Of a stretch of DNA of 64,000 nt, positions 37,116-45,037 are shown piece after piece. The stretch spans positions 62,001-126,000 of the forward strand of contig CAJJAR010000009.1 of assembly GCA_905182105.1 (NCBI GenBank), read 5' to 3'. The number at the start of each line of letters is the position of its first letter. Positions within the stretch are counted from its first letter, which is position 1. Made by a program: the position numbers and the translations under genes. The notes beneath the pieces are model-generated. The model saw nothing but the letters and a program-made list of their open reading frames with translations, made no database searches and was not told where the DNA came from. Origin of the DNA: an uncultured Paracoccaceae bacterium (GTDB taxonomy: Bacteria > Pseudomonadota > Alphaproteobacteria > Rhodobacterales > Rhodobacteraceae).

Positions 37116-38222
37116 GTGGCTAAGAAGAAAAAGACTGCGAAGCCAATCGATGCGGTTGAGGTTCAAGATGTTGAAATCGAAGAGCTACCTGTAGTCGAGA
37201 AAGATGTCATAGTTGAACTTAAATCTGAAACTGTTTCTACAGATGAAATCACTGAAACACTTGAGGAACCTGCCGAGGCAGTCGCTGAAGAAGTTCCGCT
37301 TGAATTGAAGAAGAACTCTGTTTGGCCGTTAGTTTTTGGTGGTATTGTTGCTGCAGCACTTGGCTTTGTGGCCACGCGATCCAATTTTGTCGATAATTTT
37401 CTTCCTCCATCTTGGCGGATGAATGCAAACGAAGTTGTCCTTCAAGAACAGATTTTCAATGCACAGGACGAAATCGACTCGTTGAAAGAAAAGCTTACGG
37501 AATTTTCTGACAGACTGGAAAAGACGCCGCAGGTTGTGGCTACCGATAGTACTGCACTAACTTCAGTTATTAAGAGTTTAGTCGCACGAATTGATGCCAT
37601 CGAAAGTCGTCCAGTTGTCGTGCAAGGTGAAAATGCTGATTTTACCAAGTTGCGTGAAGTCGCGGAAAGACAACAAGCTGAAATTGATATGCTGCTTGCA
37701 GATGCACGATTGGCTGAGCAAACTTCACAAGAAGCCGCTAACACGACCTTGGCGCGCGCAGCTGCTTCGCAAATTATTGCTGCAATCGAAAGTGGAGCGC
37801 CATTTGAAACTGCTCTAGCTGATCTTGAAGCGGCCGGTGCCTACGATATTCCCGAAGCTCTAATAGCGGCAGCGGCAGACGGCGTTGTGACATTGGCTGC
37901 GCTGCAGGATGCAATCCCTGCAGCCGCTCGCGAAGGTTTGGCTGCAAGTCCGCCAGACGCTGAAGCTGGTTTAGGTGGTTTTTTGAAGCGCCAGCTCGGT
38001 GCGCGCTCAATTGCCCCTCGTGAGGGTGGCGACGCGGATGCGGTTTTGTCCCGCGTAGAGGGGGCTGTTCGCCAGGGCCGTTTGACGGATGCGTTAGCAG
38101 AAGCAGAATCTTTATCACCTGAAGCAAAATCTGCGATGTCTGATTGGCTTGAAAACACTGCCACTCGTTTAGCGGTTACAACCGCCTCTGAGACGTTGAT
38201 GCAACGCCTAGCTGCGAACTAA
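37116..38222 (+). CDS. Mitofilin/Mic60-like inner membrane protein
   Basis: A 368-residue protein: charged N-terminus (MAKKKKTAKPIDAVEVQD), acidic linker, one membrane helix at about 69-90 (WPLVFGGIVAAALGFVATR), a coiled coil at about 105-210, and a C-terminal mitofilin-like domain ending in VEGAVRQGRLTDALAEAESL. COG4223 proteins of this kind are the alphaproteobacterial relatives of mitochondrial Mic60 and shape envelope membranes; the hemD-mic60-hemY order is known for them. GTG start with GGAAAGGTGA upstream. Confidence 0.85.
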   Translation: MAKKKKTAKPIDAVEVQDVEIEELPVVEKDVIVELKSETVSTDEITETLEEPAEAVAEEVPLELKKNSVWPLVFGGIVAAALGFVATRSNFVDNFLPPSWRMNANEVVLQEQIFNAQDEIDSLKEKLTEFSDRLEKTPQVVATDSTALTSVIKSLVARIDAIESRPVVVQGENADFTKLREVAERQQAEIDMLLADARLAEQTSQEAANTTLARAAASQIIAAIESGAPFETALADLEAAGAYDIPEALIAAAADGVVTLAALQDAIPAAAREGLAASPPDAEAGLGGFLKRQLGARSIAPREGGDADAVLSRVEGAVRQGRLTDALAEAESLSPEAKSAMSDWLENTATRLAVTTASETLMQRLAAN

Positions 38223-38231
38223 GGAATTATT

Positions 38232-39665
38232 ATGCTTTGGTCTCTCGTTAAAATTATCCTGTTCGTATGTCTAGTTGCAGCTGCAGCCTTCGGTGCTGTT
38301 GCTTTGTTGGAAGCTGATGGTGGTTTGCAAATTCAATTTGGTGGCACTGAATATCTGCTTGGACCCCTTGAGACGGTGATCGCACTGATCGTTTTGGTTT
38401 TGATTGTGTGGTTTTTTTTAAAACTTGTCGCACTGTTTACCGCAGTTTGGAAATTTTTCAACGGGGATGAAACGGCATTGTCGCGCTACTTCGAACGAAA
38501 TCGCCAGTCCAAAGGTTATGATGCTTTAGCAGAAGGTATGATGGCTTTGGCTTCGGGCGAGGGCCGAACAGCAATGGCGAAAGCGGCAAAAGCTGAAAAG
38601 TATTTAAATAAGCCTGAATTGACCAACTTGTTGACCGCCCAAGCCGCTGAGCTTTCTGGTGATCGTAAAAAGGCAGAGGAAACTTACCGAAAACTCGTTG
38701 AGGTTGATGCGACGCGTTTCGTCGGTGTTCGTGGGATCCTGAAGCAGAAGCTTGCGAGTGGTGACACGGCAATGGCACTTAAATTGGCAGAGAAGGCTTT
38801 TGCCCTCAATCCAAAGCATGAAGATACCCAAGATGTACTTTTGAAATTACAGACTCAATCCAAAGACTGGAATGGGGCACGTGAAACACTCAACGCTAAA
38901 TTGAAGCATTGCAGTCTGCCACGCGATGTCCACAAACGTCGTGATGCTGTTTTGGCACTGTCTGAGGCACGCAAGGTATTTGATGCTGACCAAGCGATTG
39001 AAGCACGTGAAGCTGCGATTGAAGCAAACCGTTTGTCGCCTGATTTGATCCCTGCTGCTGTGATGGCTGCACATAGTTATATTGAACAAGATCAAAAGAA
39101 ATACGCGACGCGCGTCATCCAGAAAGCGTGGGATGTTTCACCTCATCCCGATCTTGCTGTTGCCTATGCCGCGGTGGAGCCTGATGAGACGCCAAAGGCA
39201 CGCCTGAAGCGGTTTAAGGCACTTACAAAAAGTCACATGAACCATCCCGAGTCCAAAATGCTGATGTCTGAGCTGCATATGGCAAATGAAAATTTTCCAG
39301 AAGCACGTCGTGCATTGGGCGATGTGCACGAAACTGACCCTACCGCGCGATCTGCAACCTTGATGGCTGCGATTGAACGGGGCGAAGGTGCTGGTGATCA
39401 TGTGGTGAAAGGGTGGCTGACAAGTGCACTTTCATTGCCACGTGGACCGCAATGGATTTGTGATAGCTGCCAACATATTCATGCTAAATGGGGGCCGACT
39501 TGCGGCAATTGCGAAAGCTTTGACACATTGTCTTGGAAGGCTCCGCCAAAGTCAGAGGTTTCGTTGCCAAGTGGCTTACAAATGTTGCCACTGATGGTGG
39601 GCGCAGCGGATGAGGCAAGCACAGACATTACGGTTGTTGATGCGGTGGAAATCGTCGAGCCGTAA
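38232..39665 (+). CDS. hemY: HemY-like protein with C-terminal zinc ribbon
   Basis: A 477-residue HemY_N protein: two N-terminal membrane helices (LVKIILFVCLVAAAAFGAVA and ETVIALIVLVLIVWFFLKL) followed by TPR-like helices. The C-terminus adds a four-Cys ribbon, WICDSCQHIHAKWGPTCGNC, as seen in rhodobacterial members. The protein is named for its place near heme genes; its action is not established. It starts 9 nt after the Mic60-like gene. Confidence 0.88.
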   Translation: MLWSLVKIILFVCLVAAAAFGAVALLEADGGLQIQFGGTEYLLGPLETVIALIVLVLIVWFFLKLVALFTAVWKFFNGDETALSRYFERNRQSKGYDALAEGMMALASGEGRTAMAKAAKAEKYLNKPELTNLLTAQAAELSGDRKKAEETYRKLVEVDATRFVGVRGILKQKLASGDTAMALKLAEKAFALNPKHEDTQDVLLKLQTQSKDWNGARETLNAKLKHCSLPRDVHKRRDAVLALSEARKVFDADQAIEAREAAIEANRLSPDLIPAAVMAAHSYIEQDQKKYATRVIQKAWDVSPHPDLAVAYAAVEPDETPKARLKRFKALTKSHMNHPESKMLMSELHMANENFPEARRALGDVHETDPTARSATLMAAIERGEGAGDHVVKGWLTSALSLPRGPQWICDSCQHIHAKWGPTCGNCESFDTLSWKAPPKSEVSLPSGLQMLPLMVGAADEASTDITVVDAVEIVEP

Positions 39666-39713
39666 ATAGTCTTTGACTTAATTGAGCATTGGCGTTCCAA
39701 CTCATAGTTTTGA

Positions 39714-39790
39714 TGGTGACCCCGATTGGATTCGAACCAATAACCTGCCCCTTAGGAGGGGGCTGCTCTATCCAGTTGAGCCACGGAGCC
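39714..39790 (-). tRNA. tRNA-Arg (anticodon CCU)
   Basis: A complete 77-nt cloverleaf on the minus strand: acceptor GGCTCCG / CGGGGTC, D-arm GCTC/GAGC, anticodon arm GCCCC-CTCCTAA-GGGGC, T-arm ATTGG-TTCGAAT-CCAAT, encoded CCA. Its 5' half is duplicated at 47277-47321, marking it as an integration target. The 5' half in the functional gene therefore probably came with the element. Confidence 0.97.
39744..39790. repeat. Attachment site, left (attL), 5' half of tRNA-Arg
   Basis: This 47-nt stretch matches 47277-47321 in direct orientation with a 2-nt gap in the anticodon loop and one or two substitutions. It defines the left edge of the integrated element. The crossover lies within the tRNA 5' half/anticodon arm. 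Confidence 0.85.
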
Positions 39791-39800
39791 TTGTAATGAT

Positions 39801-39829
39801 TTGTTATCTTTTTTATTTAATTAAGTCAA
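39801..39829 (-). promoter_or_regulatory. Sigma-70-like promoter for tRNA-Arg inside the element
   Basis: Reading the minus strand: TTGACT, 17-nt spacer, TAACAA, then 10 nt to the tRNA 5' end. It lies on the element side of attL, so the element appears to supply the promoter of the reconstituted tRNA gene. Confidence 0.6.
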
Positions 39830-39891
39830 GTGTTTAGGTATAATTCTTAGGCTATATATAGGCGTGAATTGAGTAAGTAATTTAAAAAACG

Positions 39892-39922
39892 CTACACAAA
39901 AAGCGGCAAAAAACTACACAAA
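39892..39922. repeat. Paired CTACACAAA motifs, left end (candidate integrase arm sites)
   Basis: CTACACAAA occurs at 39892 and 39914, 22 nt apart, about 100-125 nt inside attL. The same motif pair with the same 22-nt spacing occurs near attR (47172 and 47194). Confidence 0.6.
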
Positions 39923-39925
39923 GGT

Positions 39926-41584
39926 ATGCTGCATGACATACAACAATTGACAGTAACTGCTAAAACTAAAGTGTACGGCTATAGACCCCGTTTACCCGAA
40001 GATGTGCGCTATATCTTCTCTAACAAAAGTGAGATTGTTAGATCGCTCAAAACCAAATCTTTGGCCGTTGCTCTGGTGGAAGTTGATCGTCTTAATAAAT
40101 GGTTTGATGAGCGTGTTGCTACTGTTGGTTATTCAAGGAATGTCAGTGCAAGACTTCCTGCTAAGATGTTGCGCGACATATACGAAGATATGAAGTTAGC
40201 AGGTGATCACCCTGATATTGTTCCTGTTCTCAACGCTCAATCTGATCTTGAAGATGTTGCACGGTTCGTAAGAGACTTTGGTGAGATAGCTATTATGCGA
40301 ATGGCTTTGAATAGAGGTGAGGTAACGCCTGCAGACTACTTTGGAGAGACAAGAGCATACGAAGATACAAACGTAGGTAAGCTTGTTCAGTTCCAGATGA
40401 ATCGAGATCATCTCCGACTATGGCTACATGAAAAGTATATGGTCCAGAGCGGTTACAAGGGGGAACTCTTGAACTCAGAACTAGACTGTGACGCTGAGGA
40501 CTATTTTCCACCGCAGTTAAAGTGTGATGAGTCTGATCCAGAAGTGATCAGGTACAGAATTATGATGGGCGAAAACCTAGTGCCCTCTCCGACATGGCAA
40601 AACGCCACCGATAGTTAAATCAAGAAATATGCCAGATCAAAGAAACCGCGGACTCCTGAACAACTTGTAAAGCACAGGAAAGCTACAGAAAAACTGTGTA
40701 TTCGCTTCAGCACCCATTTATCTGACGGGATACGTACTCCGTTGAAGGAAATAGATACTCAAGATGTAGAAGCGTTTGTTGATGGGGCAGGAGTTTCGGA
40801 TTCTACTAACGCAAAGAACGTAACCATTTTGAGAGCCGTCTGGAATAGTTGGAACAAACACAATGCTAAACAGAGGGTGGAAGGGGACCCTTTTGCTTTT
40901 GCTGTTAGTGATAGTAAAGCAGCAGCGAAGACGTCTGCGAAGATTAGACGTCCCATGATACCAAGCGAGTTTGAGTACTTTTGTGCGAGCATTGCTAATG
41001 AGCCTGATCCAGAGGTGCAGATGATTGGCAAGATTATGGCGTATTGTGGAGCCCCCACTATTGAGGCTGCAAAGTTACAAAGATCAGATGTTAAATTAGA
41101 CGCCGCCGTACCGTACATCGTGTTTAGAAGCACCCAAGATAGCATCACTGGCAAAGATAGGCTTGACCGTGCAGTGCCTATAGTCGGTGCACTATTGGAT
41201 GATTTCAGAGGTTATGTGCGGAATCACTTCAATAAAGGTGAAGGCAGCGGTTTTGAGATGCAGCGACTGTTCCCGAATCTTTGTTATGGAACCCATTCAG
41301 CAAGTAAGCGTTCTAAGGTGCTAAAGTCTCATGTGAAAAACCTGCGACCCAGAGACCCAAAACTGCTTGGCCCTTATTCGTTGCGACATACATTCAAGGA
41401 TAGGGCACCAAAAGCAGGCGTGAGGACTGATATTGCTGAGTACCTTTATGATCATAAATTAAAGCAATCTAGTGCGATACACCGAGACTATGGTGCGAAA
41501 ATGCCAGCATCTGACACATTAGACTTGATGCGTCGTATAGATGAAATATCTGACTGGGGTTTCATAGAAGAGTACGATGAGTGA
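39926..41584 (+). pseudogene. int: Tyrosine recombinase (integrase) interrupted by one in-frame TAA
   Basis: One frame of 553 codons is broken only by TAA at 40616-40618 (codon 231). The N-terminal 230 codons have a DUF6538-like start (YRPRLPEDVRYIF, VRSLKTKSLAVALVEVDRLN). Beyond the stop the frame continues IKKYARSKKPRTPEQ and a core-binding then catalytic domain with YSLRHTFKDR and a C-terminal Tyr (about codon 522) in AIHRDYG. The usual first catalytic Arg position reads GAPTIEAAKL, with Pro where GAR is expected, another sign of decay. A TTG at 40742 could give a 280-residue C-terminal product. It adjoins tRNA-Arg and would have inserted the element. Confidence 0.85.
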
Positions 41585-41632
41585 TCAGCATGAATAAGAT
41601 TTGCCTCACGATTATTGCCATCGCCTTAGTTG

Positions 41633-41753
41633 CCAAGGTTTACGTGATCGTAACTTCAGTGATTTAACAAGTCAGCCAAAGTACAAGACACGTGACACCT
41701 ACGCCCTTAATGAACGACACCCAGTAGATCGCGTAATGTGACCAGCCACGTTT
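41633..41753 (+). repeat. Duplicated segment, copy A (short coding remnant)
   Basis: The core 41676-41753 aligns without gaps to 44154-44231 with 64 of 78 bases identical. Differences cluster at codon-neutral places in the frame ending DRVM then TGA (41739-41741). An open frame from TTG 41601 to 41741 would give 46 residues (ending RHPVDRVM). A second frame, 41590-41667, reads a 25-residue hydrophobic peptide MNKICLTIIAIALVAK... . Neither has a clear ribosome binding site. Confidence 0.6.
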
Positions 41754-41771
41754 AAGCCGTAGTAGCTCTGC

Positions 41772-42032
41772 TTAGTCTTCACTGCGTAGTTTTTCTTTGC
41801 GACCCGCCTGCATCAATACCATGCCCAAATAGACGCCAGAAACACCCAATGGTACTTGGCAAAGAACTACAATTAGCATTGGATTGTCTGATGACATAAT
41901 AGTGTTCAAGTTGAGCGCCATTGCCAAGCCGCCAACAAATGCACAGCCAAGAAAAGCAAACAGTGCGATTACTTGCTTTTTGATCATGCTTTTTATCTGT
42001 TTCTCAACTTGATTGCTTTGGTTTTTCACCAT
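41772..42032 (-). CDS. Small membrane protein, unknown family
   Basis: 86 residues: a basic N-terminus (MVKNQSNQVEKQIKSMIKKQ), two hydrophobic helices (VIALFAFLGCAFVGGLAMAL and MLIVVLCQVPLGVSGVYLGM) and a charged tail RKEKLRSED. The positive-inside pattern favours a hairpin with both ends in the cytoplasm. A TAAAAAGGTAAGAC-like site precedes the ATG. I do not recognise a family. It lies inside the integrated element. Confidence 0.55.
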   Translation of the reverse strand: MVKNQSNQVEKQIKSMIKKQVIALFAFLGCAFVGGLAMALNLNTIMSSDNPMLIVVLCQVPLGVSGVYLGMVLMQAGRKEKLRSED

Positions 42033-42065
42033 GTCTTACCTTTTTAAGTAGCAGAAAATCTGAAG

Positions 42066-42287
42066 CTACAAAGCTCCAACTAGATTAGCATTTACTGGAA
42101 CAGAGTTTTGAGTAGCGCCATCTTTAGCAGCTAATTCAGCAATTAATATTGCTGTCTGGACTGCAACAAAAGTACTGCGATCATAGCCTAAATCGTTTAG
42201 TTGGCGGTCAGACATGTAGTCCATAACCTGCCTAGCTGCAGTTGCTTGACGTGCTACGATGAGTGCATTGAAAAAGTTTCTAAACAT
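42066..42287 (-). CDS. DUF1127 family protein
   Basis: 73 residues: MFRNFFNALIVARQATAARQ, MDYMSDRQLNDLGYDRSTF, the helical pair of DUF1127 (YjiS-like) proteins, which in alphaproteobacteria are small Arg-rich factors tied to stress and RNA turnover. AAAGGAGA lies 7 nt before ATG 42287; the reading from 42323 is an extension. Unlike the other DUF1127 gene in the element it has no CCUCC hairpins behind it, and it carries a longer, neutral tail. Confidence 0.8.
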   Translation of the reverse strand: MFRNFFNALIVARQATAARQVMDYMSDRQLNDLGYDRSTFVAVQTAILIAELAAKDGATQNSVPVNANLVGAL

Positions 42288-42474
42288 GACAATCTCCTTT
42301 GTGTTTCGAACAGCACCTAGCAAACTGTTTTAATGGTCACATCAAACAATACGTACTTTCCGTTATGCGATAAATGCATGGGTCAGCTCATCAAACACAT
42401 AGCTTCGCAAATCATACGGTTTACGTATGCTGGTCTGACGTGATTATTGGGACAGCAATAGATGGTGTGATGGC

Positions 42475-42654
42475 ATGAGAGTACGAACAAAGGACTGTAA
42501 TATTTGCAAGGATGCAAAGGAAGTCCTGTATCGGTGTCGATGCCAAGATTTAACTGCTTGGGTGTTTCTCTGTGGGAAGTGTCTGACAGATGTCAAATCT
42601 AAGTATGAGGACACTTACCAATACGGCGGGACATGGAAGAGCAAAAAGAAATAA
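42475..42654 (+). CDS. Small Cys-rich (zinc-ribbon-like) protein
   Basis: 59 residues, with CNIC, CRC and CGKC motifs (Cys at about 8, 11, 21, 23, 33 and 36) arranged like a small zinc ribbon, followed by KYEDTYQYGGTWKSKKK. The end YxYGGTWK looks conserved-type rather than random. No strong ribosome binding site is visible (GATGG at about 10 nt). Function unknown; it is one of two small Cys-pair proteins in the element. Confidence 0.55.
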   Translation: MRVRTKDCNICKDAKEVLYRCRCQDLTAWVFLCGKCLTDVKSKYEDTYQYGGTWKSKKK

Positions 42655-42760
42655 GGGCCAGCCAATGAGGCTATCCGCAACTAGTTTTCACCTCAAAGTC
42701 TATTCGCTGCATTTAACACTGTCTTGCCATACCACTTTCCATCACGTGCAGTTTGTATAT

Positions 42761-42982
42761 TCAGCGCTCTAAAAACCTCTTCTTAAATGCTATGGCAAGA
42801 TATTCTTTTGACGCCCTAAGATACTCTTTGTGCGCATTCTCGGTCTGCTCATTTAACTTTGAATAAGGTGCTTCGGAAGATGCCACCTGTTCCATTAGGC
42901 TCTGCAATGCACCTTTGCTACTTAAGTAACGGCGCTCTGCTTCGTCAGCTAAGACGGCACAAACTTCGTCAATGTATTTCAT
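42761..42982 (-). CDS. Small helical hypothetical protein
   Basis: 73 residues, strongly charged and helical: MKYIDEVCAVLADEAERRYL, EQTENAHKEYLRASKEYLAI. A coiled coil is likely. No family recognised. AGGACC lies near the start. It is followed, on the same strand upstream side, by the serine-recombinase remnant. Confidence 0.45.
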   Translation of the reverse strand: MKYIDEVCAVLADEAERRYLSSKGALQSLMEQVASSEAPYSKLNEQTENAHKEYLRASKEYLAIAFKKRFLER

Positions 42983-43015
42983 CTATTTTGGTCCTGTTTC
43001 AAAAGTGGGTTCGTT

Positions 43016-43320
43016 TTATTCCACAACTCGCCATTTGTTTAGCTTCCTATATGTGGAGACAACATCTTTAAGTGTTCTGGACACGGCGAACTCCGATAAG
43101 CCTACCTGTCTAGCAACTTCATTATTGCCTACGCTCTGCTGTGATAGTTCTTTAATCAACACAAACTGTTCAGTTGCATGCGAAGGTTCGCGTCCACGGT
43201 ATTTTTGAGGCCATGAGACCATGAGGCTTTTGCGTGAGCGGTACCTGCAGCTTGTGCTTACTTCATAGCCGCTACCCGTGCCTCAGCTATGGCAGACATG
43301 AACTAGAGCATCGAATCCCT
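43016..43320 (-). pseudogene. C-terminal remnant of a serine recombinase (resolvase-like)
   Basis: The open part 43016-43222 gives 68 residues: KYRGREPSHATEQ followed by a helix-turn-helix NNEVARQVGLSEFAVSRTL. That order, a YxGR.P linker then HTH, is the C-terminus of resolvase/invertase proteins. Upstream on the same strand the frame FMSAIAEARVAAMK, broken by stops at about 43303-43305 and 43258-43260, resembles the end of the catalytic domain (the ...AEaER... region). I take it as a decayed recombinase; the upstream match is tentative. It could instead be a free small HTH protein. Confidence 0.5.
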
Positions 43321-43495
43321 GATAGCCCTTAGTAAAATGTTTAGGTGTTTGATGTTAACTGCACAAATGTTTGAAGCAACTAGAGTTGCAAATTATGCAT
43401 AGCGGCAATGCTAATCTGTCTGTTGTTTCAACACTGAGATCGATTATTTATCATTCAACATCAACGATTACGACGCCGTCCCGAAAGGACAAGAC

Positions 43496-43720
43496 ATGAC
43501 ATACTTTACAGATACAGCCGCCAACGCAACTTTGATTGAACGCCTAATGTTTGCAGTATCAACAGCATTTGCAGCCACTGCAGAGCGCCACGCAAGACGT
43601 CGTGTGTATAAGACCACGATGAATGAATTGGGTGCCCTGAGCAACCGCGAATTGGCAGACTTGGGCATCTCCCGCTCTGAAGTGCGCCGCATCGCTTGGG
43701 AAGCAGCATACACAAATTAA
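43496..43720 (+). CDS. DUF1127 family protein, CcaF1-like
   Basis: 74 residues: MTYFTDTAANATLIERLMFA, then RRRVYKTTMNELGALSNREL and LGISRSEVRRIAWEAAY, a typical DUF1127. CGAAAGGAC precedes the ATG. In Rhodobacter sphaeroides the DUF1127 gene ccaF1 is cotranscribed with four CcsR small RNAs bearing CCUCCUCCC loops; the same arrangement follows here (43734-43914). That makes this the likely functional counterpart, here inside a mobile element. Confidence 0.85.
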   Translation: MTYFTDTAANATLIERLMFAVSTAFAATAERHARRRVYKTTMNELGALSNRELADLGISRSEVRRIAWEAAYTN

Positions 43721-43733
43721 GAATTCCGAAATC

Positions 43734-43914
43734 GGGCGTGATATCTCCTCCCTTGAACGCCTGTACTAGCGGTGGCATCTCTCCTCCCTTGATGCCACCG
43801 CTGTTCAAACAAAATCGCGTCATTCGCAACACATAGATACCGAACGATGCTTTCCTCCCAGATCGTGTTTTGGTTGTTTAGAAGCGGTCCCATCCTCCCA
43901 TGGGGCCGTTTTTT
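43734..43914 (+). ncRNA. Four-hairpin CcsR-like small RNA array with CCUCC loops
   Basis: Four successive hairpins each expose a CCTCC motif in the loop: 43734-43762 (stem GGCGT/ACGCC, CTCCTCCC at 43745), 43768-43802 (12-bp perfect stem, CTCCTCCC at 43781), 43843-43869 (ACGAT/ATCGT, TTCCTCCC at 43852) and 43885-43908 (CGGTCCCA/TGGGGCCG, TCCTCCC), the last followed by T6 as a terminator. The layout, directly behind a DUF1127 gene, matches the CcsR1-4 RNAs of Rhodobacter, which are released from the DUF1127 transcript. Confidence 0.8.
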
Positions 43915-43915
43915 A

Positions 43916-44236
43916 TTGGCACCATCATTTGAAAAGCGATAAGTAATTGTATTGCTATCTTTCATCGCATTACTAATCGCTTCTGATGCCTAAGATGGAA
44001 GGTGGAGTAATACAGAATCTGGAAATTAAACTATGGCTGCAAGACTTCGTGCACACATTGGCTGAGTTATATAAGCAGAGTTTTACAGCGATTTAGTTTG
44101 CCACCAGCAGCATTAAACAGCCAAGGTGTGACCTCAGCAGGTTAGCTCATTAGCCAATGCACAAAACACGTTACAGCTACACCTTTGACGACGGACACCC
44201 AGCAGATCGTGTAATGTGACCAGCCAAGTTTTATGC
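43916..44236. repeat. Gene-free stretch with duplicated segment, copy B (44121-44231)
   Basis: No credible gene is seen in this 321-nt stretch. Its right part, 44154-44231, is the second copy of the segment at 41676-41753 (82 percent identical); the frame again ends DRVM-TGA at 44217-44219 (KTRYSYTFDDGHPADRVM). In the upstream extension a TAG stands where copy A has CAG, so copy B is broken. Both copies lie just beyond the 3' end of a minus-strand gene. Confidence 0.6.
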
Positions 44237-44740
44237 TTAGTTTATGAACAGGTTCGTGATATTATCATTGTAGCCATCTACTCGCATGTCTTCAGCCAAT
44301 ACGAATGGACCTCGTCTTTTGTGCGGCCTCGCTAGGCTGACCAACTTATCAGTCATTTCACGCCACACTTTGGTCATCTGATCACGGCTTTCTTTAAGCT
44401 CAGCCTTAATTTCAAAGACCTCCTGTTTCAACTTGTCATTGTCATGCTCTGATGCCTCTAGCTTTTGCTTCACAAAACTTAGCTCTAGCTGGGCCTTGAG
44501 GGTGACTAGTTCATGCTGGGGAGTGGGAGCTAAAGGTGGGATGCCACTATTATTTTCACCGGGAGCTTTAGGGCTTCGCTTCTCACGGTCCCTAATCCAG
44601 TTAGCTAAATCAGTAGGCCTAATCATCCAGTAGTTCTGATTGTTCCTATGCGCAGGTAAGTCCAAACTTTTGACGCTGTTCATAATAGTCTTACGACTAA
44701 CGCCAGCTTTGGTTGCAGCTTTCGCAGGTGAGAACATCAT
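44237..44740 (-). CDS. HTH and coiled-coil DNA-binding protein, plasmid type
   Basis: 167 residues: an N-terminal helix-turn-helix (MMFSPAKAATKAGVSRKTIM, NSVKSLDLPAHRNNQNYWMI) like excisionase/MerR-type winged helices, a Pro-rich linker, then a coiled coil at about 80-145 (LELSFVKQKLEASEHDNDKL). Such HTH plus coiled-coil proteins are frequent on small mobilisable plasmids. AAGGA lies 10 nt upstream. It suggests the element has a plasmid-like ancestor. Exact role unknown. Confidence 0.65.
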   Translation of the reverse strand: MMFSPAKAATKAGVSRKTIMNSVKSLDLPAHRNNQNYWMIRPTDLANWIRDREKRSPKAPGENNSGIPPLAPTPQHELVTLKAQLELSFVKQKLEASEHDNDKLKQEVFEIKAELKESRDQMTKVWREMTDKLVSLARPHKRRGPFVLAEDMRVDGYNDNITNLFIN

Positions 44741-45037
44741 GGGAGTAGCAGTCCTTGTAGGTAGTGAGATAACCCGTAGGTATCAGTGGGAACTCTCATC
44801 ATCAAGGATGTAATGTTTTACAGCTGCTGTCGGTTTTCTGCCCGCAGGGTCCCTGCCAAGTCTCACACAAACGCCTATGCTGCATCATTGTACGGCAGAT
44901 AGATTGGCTTGAGTGAGGCGGGCATGGGGCGTGGGCCACATGGGGTGCGTGGGTACTATGTATATGCAGAAATACACACTCAAGGTTTTTGGTAGGGAGA
45001 CTAACTGGAGCAGGAACTAAACAGTATGCCCTGTCAC

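Noticed and set aside
43506-43965. Minus-strand open frames (108 and 82 residues) opposite the DUF1127 gene and hairpins
   Set aside because: They are shadows of the plus-strand DUF1127 gene and of the palindromic hairpins.
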